Assembly: GCA_016184125.1 (NCBI GenBank)
Contig: JACPDG010000072.1
Location: forward strand, 20,230 to 84,229
Reading direction: 5' to 3'
DNA from: Candidatus Rokuibacteriota bacterium
Lineage (GTDB): Bacteria; Methylomirabilota; Methylomirabilia; Rokubacteriales; CSP1-6
DNA length: 64,000 bases
Shown here: piece after piece, positions 59,959 to 64,000 of the stretch
Layout of the letters: each line of letters begins with the position of its first letter
Numbering within the stretch: the first letter of the stretch is position 1
Notes under the pieces: model-generated
The model's database searches: none
What the model was told of the DNA's origin: nothing
Seen by the model: the letters and a program-made list of their open reading frames with translations, nothing else
Position numbers and translations under genes: made by a program

Positions 59959-62019
59959 ATGGCTGGCCCCGCGTGGCAGACTCTGAAGAAGCTCTTCGGC
60001 GGTATCGGCGCCGCCGCGCTCGTGGTCGGGCTCGTCGTCTACGGGTCCCTGGAACCGCTCGAGGGCTGGTCGCTCTCGCGCCTCTACGACCTTCGCGGTC
60101 CCCGGGAGCCCACCGCGCCGATCGCCATCGTGACGATCGACGAGTCGTCGATCAACGAGCTCGGGCAATGGCCGTTCCCCCGTGCCCTTCACGGGCAGGT
60201 CATCCAGCGCATCAGCGAGGGCAAGCCGCTCGCGATCGGCGTCGACCTCATCTTCGACGCGCCCTCGCCCCGCGGGCCGGACGACGACATGGTGCTCAGC
60301 GAATCGATCGCCCTCGCCGGCAACGTCGTCCTCGGCGCCTCGCGGACCGAGGACTTCCAGGGCTTCTACATCCGCGAGAGCCTGAACTTCCCGACCCCCG
60401 AGATCCGGCGCGGGGCCGCGGGAGTCGCGCCGGTCAACGTCATCAAAGACCCGGACGGCTACGTCCGTCGCGTGCCGCTCGCCGTGCGCCTCGGCGACGA
60501 GCCGTTCGACGCCTTCGACGTGCAGCTGGTTCGGCTCGCGGTCAAGGCGGGTCTCCCGGCGGCTCCGCTCCCGGCGACGCCCGACATCCTCGTGAACTTC
60601 CGCGGCGGCCCGATGACGTTCCCGTGGGTGCCGTTCTACCGGGTGCTGAACGGCGAGATCCCGCCCGCGGCCTTCAAGGACAAGATCGTGCTGATCGGGC
60701 CGACGAGCGAGGTCATGCACGATCTCTTCGCGACGCCGTTCGCGGGTGCCGACACCATGCCCGGCGTCGAGATTCACGCCAACGCGATCGACACGTACAT
60801 CGCCGGCGACCGCCTGCGGGAGGCGCCGGTGTGGACGAGCTGGGCGCTGGCGGCCCTCACCGCGGTCGCCGCCGCCGCGCTGGTCGTGCGGCTGCACGCC
60901 GTGCGCGCGCTCCTCGTCGTGGCCCTCCTGTGGGTCGCCATCGCCGGGAGCGTGTTCTGGATCTTCTACCTCGGGGGCGTCTGGTTCCGCGGGATCGCGC
61001 CCACGATCGGGCTCGTGCTCGGCTACGGCGCGACCGTCGTCGAGAGCTACATTCGCGAGCAGCGCGAGAAGCGGCGGCTGTCGCAGTTCTTCTCCCCGAA
61101 CGTCCTCACGCACGTCGTGCGCCAGAAGGACGCGATGAAGTCCAGCCGCCGCCTCGTCACGGTGCTGTTCTCCGACATCCGCGGGTTCACGTCGATCTCC
61201 GAGAAGCTCCAGCCGGAGCAGGTCGCCGAGATGCTCCAGGAGTACCTCACGGAGCTGACCGAGGTGGTCTTCAAGCACGGCGGGACCGTCGACAAGTACA
61301 TCGGCGACTGCATCATGGCGCTCTACAACGTGCCGTTCGGCGACCCGAACCACGCGGCCAACGCGATCCGGACCGGGCTCGACTTCCAGGAGAAGACGCT
61401 CGAGGTCTCGAAGCGGTGGGAGGAGCGTGTCGGGGTGAAGATCCGGAACGGCGTCGGCGTCAACACCGGTGAGGCCGTCGTCGGGACCATGGGCTCGCGG
61501 CAGCGGCTCGAGTACACGGCGATCGGCGACACGATCAACCTCGGCGCGCGCCTGGAGAGCATCACCAAGGAGTACGGCGCCTCGATCATCATCAGCGAGT
61601 TCACGTACGAGCTGGTGAAGGGCCAGTTCATGGTGCGGGAGCTGGGGGCGGTGACGGTGAAGGGCAAGACCCAGCCGGTGAGGATCTACGCGGTCCTGCC
61701 GAGCGACCTGCGCCAGCACGCTCGCGCCGTCATCGACGCCGGCGCGGTGTTGACCGCCACGGACGACGAGCAGCAGGTCGGGGTCCACGTCCGGGACGTC
61801 AGCGAGGGCGGGATCGCGATCGAGGGGCTTCCGGAGGGCTGGGCCAAGGGCAAGGCGGTGCAGATCCGGTGCGAGGGGGGCGGGCTGCCGAAACCGGTCG
61901 TGACCGATGGCACGATCGTGTGGCGGCGCGACGGCGTGGCTGGTGTCGCCTTCGCCGCGCTCCCGTCCGACGCCCTGGCGGCGGTGTCGGACTACGTCGC
62001 GAAACGCCGCTCCGGGTAA
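59959..62019 (+). CDS. CHASE2-adenylate cyclase-PilZ protein
   Basis: A 686-residue membrane protein: an N-terminal membrane helix (about 14-32), an extracytoplasmic CHASE2 domain (PIAIVTIDESSINELGQWPF, IGVDLIFDAPSP, FKDKIVLIGPTSE), about three membrane helices (300-365), then a class III cyclase domain (VTVLFSDIRGFTSISEKL, DKYIGDCIMALYNVPF, EYTAIGDTINLGARLE). The metal-binding Asp and adenine-type Lys are present. The last 100 residues (VGVHVRDVSEGGIAIEGL) are PilZ-like, the first c-di-GMP-binding R residues being less clear. It would make cAMP under extracellular control, perhaps tuned by c-di-GMP. Divergent from a cAMP phosphodiesterase-like gene. Confidence 0.9.
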   Translation: MAGPAWQTLKKLFGGIGAAALVVGLVVYGSLEPLEGWSLSRLYDLRGPREPTAPIAIVTIDESSINELGQWPFPRALHGQVIQRISEGKPLAIGVDLIFDAPSPRGPDDDMVLSESIALAGNVVLGASRTEDFQGFYIRESLNFPTPEIRRGAAGVAPVNVIKDPDGYVRRVPLAVRLGDEPFDAFDVQLVRLAVKAGLPAAPLPATPDILVNFRGGPMTFPWVPFYRVLNGEIPPAAFKDKIVLIGPTSEVMHDLFATPFAGADTMPGVEIHANAIDTYIAGDRLREAPVWTSWALAALTAVAAAALVVRLHAVRALLVVALLWVAIAGSVFWIFYLGGVWFRGIAPTIGLVLGYGATVVESYIREQREKRRLSQFFSPNVLTHVVRQKDAMKSSRRLVTVLFSDIRGFTSISEKLQPEQVAEMLQEYLTELTEVVFKHGGTVDKYIGDCIMALYNVPFGDPNHAANAIRTGLDFQEKTLEVSKRWEERVGVKIRNGVGVNTGEAVVGTMGSRQRLEYTAIGDTINLGARLESITKEYGASIIISEFTYELVKGQFMVRELGAVTVKGKTQPVRIYAVLPSDLRQHARAVIDAGAVLTATDDEQQVGVHVRDVSEGGIAIEGLPEGWAKGKAVQIRCEGGGLPKPVVTDGTIVWRRDGVAGVAFAALPSDALAAVSDYVAKRRSG

Positions 62020-62049
62020 CATAGTCCATACGACAAGGAGCATCCTGGC

Positions 62050-62721
62050 ATGACGGCCGAGCCGTTCGATTTCCCCGCGATGGCCCGCGCGCTGATCCTC
62101 GGCGACAAGGACACGGTCGCCCGCAAGACGCGCGAGGGGCTCGATCTCGCCATGGACCCCAAGGAGCTCGTGTTCAAGGGGCTCATCCCGGGCATGGACG
62201 TCGTCGGCGAGAAGTTCCGGCGCAACGAGTACTACGTCCCGCAGGTCCTGCTCTCGGCGCGCGCGATGTACGCCGGTCTCGATCTCCTGAAGCCGCTCAT
62301 CACGGCGAGGGCCCGGGCGGACGAGTACCTCGGCGTCGTCGTCATCGGCACCGCCCAGGGTGATCTGCACGACATCGGCAAGAACCTCGTCGCGATGATG
62401 CTCGAGGGCGCCGGGTTCAAGGTCGTGAACCTCGGCCGTGACGTGGCGCCGGAGAAGTTCGTGGCCGCGGTCGAGGAGCACGCCGCCGACATCGTCGGCA
62501 TCTCGGCGCTCATGACGACGACGATGCCCGCGATGAAGCGCACCCTCGACGCGCTCGTGCGCGCGGGCCTGCGTGGCCGGGTCAAGGTGATGATCGGCGG
62601 CGCGCCGGTGAGCCAGGCGTTCGCGGACGAGATCGGCGCCGACGGCTATGCCAAGGACTCGACCCTCGCCGTGGTGAAGGCGAAGGCGCTCGGCGGTGCG
62701 CCGGAGGGGATCAGGGCGTGA
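62050..62721 (+). CDS. Corrinoid (B12-binding) protein, MtbC/MttC type
   Basis: A 223-residue protein with the N-terminal four-helix cap (KEL..GLIPGMDVVGEKFRRN then EYYVPQVLLSARAM) and a Rossmann-like cobalamin domain with the D-x-H-x-x-G motif in GDLHDIGKNLV (His107, the lower axial ligand), SALMTTTMPAMK and VMIGGAPVSQAFADEIGADG. Such proteins hold methyl-cobalamin in methyl-transfer systems. Its stop overlaps the next gene (GTGA), a homocysteine S-methyltransferase-like enzyme, so the pair probably moves methyl groups, with a substrate-specific methyltransferase encoded elsewhere. Also resembles the middle part of MetH. Confidence 0.92.
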   Translation: MTAEPFDFPAMARALILGDKDTVARKTREGLDLAMDPKELVFKGLIPGMDVVGEKFRRNEYYVPQVLLSARAMYAGLDLLKPLITARARADEYLGVVVIGTAQGDLHDIGKNLVAMMLEGAGFKVVNLGRDVAPEKFVAAVEEHAADIVGISALMTTTMPAMKRTLDALVRAGLRGRVKVMIGGAPVSQAFADEIGADGYAKDSTLAVVKAKALGGAPEGIRA

Positions 62722-63641
62722 AGGCACGCGGCTCTGCGATCGTCGAGCGCGTCCGCGGGGGCGAGACGCTCGTGTTCGACGGCGGGTACGGCACCATGCT
62801 CTTCGCGGCGGGGCTCGCGAACGGCGCGTGCCCGGAGCTCTGGAACGCCACGCACCCCGACGTGGTGGCGAGTATCCACAAGGGCTACTTCGACGCCGGC
62901 AGCGACATCGTCGAGACGAACACGTTCGGGGGCTCGCGGCTGAAGCTGAACGAGTACCAGCTCGGCGACCGCACGACGGAGCTCAACGTCAGGGCCGTCC
63001 AGCTCGCCCGGTCGGTCGCGCCGCCGCACGCCTACGTCGCCGGCTCGATCGGTCCGACGAGCCGGCTGCCGGCCGAGTACGAGCCACTCGGCGACACCAC
63101 CGACGATGAGTATCTCGAGACGTTCCGCGAGCAAGCCCAGGCCCTCGCGGAGGGCGGGGTCGATCTCTTCGCGGTCGAGACGATGATGTTTCCGCAGGAG
63201 GCGGTCGCCGCCGTGCGCGCCTGCAAGGCCGCCGCCGACCTGCCGGTGATGGCGACGATGTTCTTCCAGTACGAGGACATCCACGACCGGGACCGGACCA
63301 TGTGGGGTGAGAGCCCCGCGGATGTCGCGCGCAATTTGCTCGCCGCCGGCGCTGACATCGTCGGCATGAACTGCGGGAGAGGTCCGGACCGGGCGATCGT
63401 CATCATCCGCGAGATGCGCGAGGTGACCGGCGGTCCGCTCGTGGCCTATCCGAACGCCGGTCTGCCGATCACCGAGGGGGACCGCGTGCGATACGAGCTC
63501 GGACCGGACGAGATGGCGCGGCACTACCCGGCGCTGCTCGACGCCGGCTGCAACATCGTGGGCGCGTGCTGCGGCTCGGACCCCGAGCACATCCGTCGCA
63601 TCGCCGCGGTCGTGCGCAGCCGCCGCGGCCCCGAACTCTAA
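62718..63641 (+). CDS. Homocysteine S-methyltransferase (MetH N-terminal/BHMT type)
   Basis: A 307-residue TIM-barrel enzyme: LVFDGGYGTMLFAAGLANGA, IVETNTFGGSRLKLNEY, VAGSIGPTSRLP, the zinc ligands Cys in GMNCGRGP and the Cys pair in IVGACCGSDPEH. It transfers a methyl group to homocysteine, making methionine, or acts with the preceding corrinoid protein as a methyl acceptor step. GTG start overlaps the corrinoid gene stop. The two together equal the first two functional units of cobalamin-dependent methionine synthase as separate proteins. The 234 bases after it hold no gene that I can see. Confidence 0.92.
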   Translation: MKARGSAIVERVRGGETLVFDGGYGTMLFAAGLANGACPELWNATHPDVVASIHKGYFDAGSDIVETNTFGGSRLKLNEYQLGDRTTELNVRAVQLARSVAPPHAYVAGSIGPTSRLPAEYEPLGDTTDDEYLETFREQAQALAEGGVDLFAVETMMFPQEAVAAVRACKAAADLPVMATMFFQYEDIHDRDRTMWGESPADVARNLLAAGADIVGMNCGRGPDRAIVIIREMREVTGGPLVAYPNAGLPITEGDRVRYELGPDEMARHYPALLDAGCNIVGACCGSDPEHIRRIAAVVRSRRGPEL

Positions 63642-63875
63642 TCCGCGCCAAAGCCACGGGAGCAGGCCGCGGCCGGCGAGGCGATCGCCGGAGGCTCGGG
63701 ACACGTCGGAGGTCGGCGAGCGATCGTCGCGCAGGCGGTCGAGATCCGCGCGCCGAACCAGTTCTGACACGCGTCGTGTCCGTTCTGACCGCACCTGGGG
63801 ACCGGACGATCCGCCGGGTCCCGCCGCGCTCGCTCGGTTGCGGCGACCGGAGCGCGTGTGCTACGGTCGCGCGTC

Positions 63876-64000
63876 ATGACCGAGCACATCACCGTCACGC
63901 GTGAAGGCCCGATCGTCACCGTCACGCTCGCCCGTCCCGACCGGCGGAACTCGCTGAGCGATCCCCTCATCACGGAGCTGATCGCCGCCTTCGGCGCGCT
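63876..64000 (+). CDS. Enoyl-CoA hydratase/isomerase family protein, 5' part
   Basis: ATG at 63876 opens MTEHITVTREGPIVTVTLAR, then PDRRNSLSDPLITELIAAF, the crotonase-fold opening (T-V-T-L-x-R-P-x-x-x-N-S-L). The gene runs off the window after 41 codons, so the CoA-binding and oxyanion-hole residues are not visible and the reaction cannot be specified. Antisense open frames over it are shadows. Confidence 0.8.
   Translation, partial: MTEHITVTREGPIVTVTLARPDRRNSLSDPLITELIAAFGA

Overview
The window is 64 kb of very GC-rich (roughly 70 %) bacterial chromosome with dense genes, frequent GTG/TTG starts and 1-4 bp gene overlaps. It carries a complete System I cytochrome c maturation operon, diderm-type iron uptake genes, very large hybrid sensor kinases and a UGA-containing selenoprotein gene. 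This suggests an uncultured, respiratory, Gram-negative-type soil or groundwater lineage of the Rokubacteria / Methylomirabilota kind. That placement is inferred from gene content and style; no rRNA or tRNA gene is visible to prove it.

Layout. 0-6.1 kb is an iron section: a BFN-domain nuclease-like gene, XRE regulator, a 53-aa gene and hemP; a ferritin-like gene; FbpA/FbpB iron importer parts; and a DtxR-family regulator with two matching palindromic operators. 6.1-6.5 kb is an 86-bp tandem repeat array belonging to a dispersed intergenic family that recurs at 14.8, 22.1 and 24.9 kb. 6.5-13.0 kb holds ccmABCDEFGH plus a TPR gene, every junction overlapping. 13.2-20.9 kb holds htpX, then the housekeeping yceD-rpmF-plsX-fabH-fabD-fabG-acpP-fabF operon from a good sigma70 promoter, ending in an RNase III-like gene that has lost catalytic residues. 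20.9-26.9 kb holds an M50 protease, an MFS transporter, a glutamine synthetase-like enzyme, an SDR and a PLP enzyme.

26.9-41.5 kb is a two-component signalling cluster: a kinase/NarL pair, a nine-PAS hybrid kinase, a single receiver, a three-receiver hybrid kinase and a CHASE-PAS-GAF hybrid kinase. Three kinase genes and several fragments carry internal deletions, short tandem duplications and frameshifts. The flanking metabolic genes do not, so this is either real decay or mis-assembly of repeated domains.

41.6-44.5 kb has small membrane and YHS genes, a methyltransferase, an M28/glutaminyl-cyclase-like gene and then an AhpD/carboxymuconolactone-decarboxylase-like gene. That gene has an in-frame UGA in a C-x-x-U motif followed by a SECIS-like hairpin: a predicted selenoprotein.

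The 3' end of the selenoprotein gene is the target of a 13.26-kb integrated element (44464-57775) bounded by a perfect 49-bp direct repeat, with a tyrosine integrase beside the left copy. The leftward module (integrase, XRE, excisionase-like HTH, primase-polymerase/helicase, AlpA-like HTH) resembles a phage satellite or small integrative element, with no capsid or terminase genes. The rightward module carries unusual cargo: small membrane proteins, zinc proteins, a proteasome-like Ntn-hydrolase with a predicted N-terminal Thr, an overlapping small partner and a RING-like zinc protein. This element and its target gene are the most novel part of the window.

57.9-64 kb returns to the chromosome: an MFS transporter, a divergent class II cAMP-phosphodiesterase-like / CHASE2 adenylate cyclase-PilZ pair, a corrinoid protein with a homocysteine S-methyltransferase, and the start of an enoyl-CoA hydratase gene cut by the window end.
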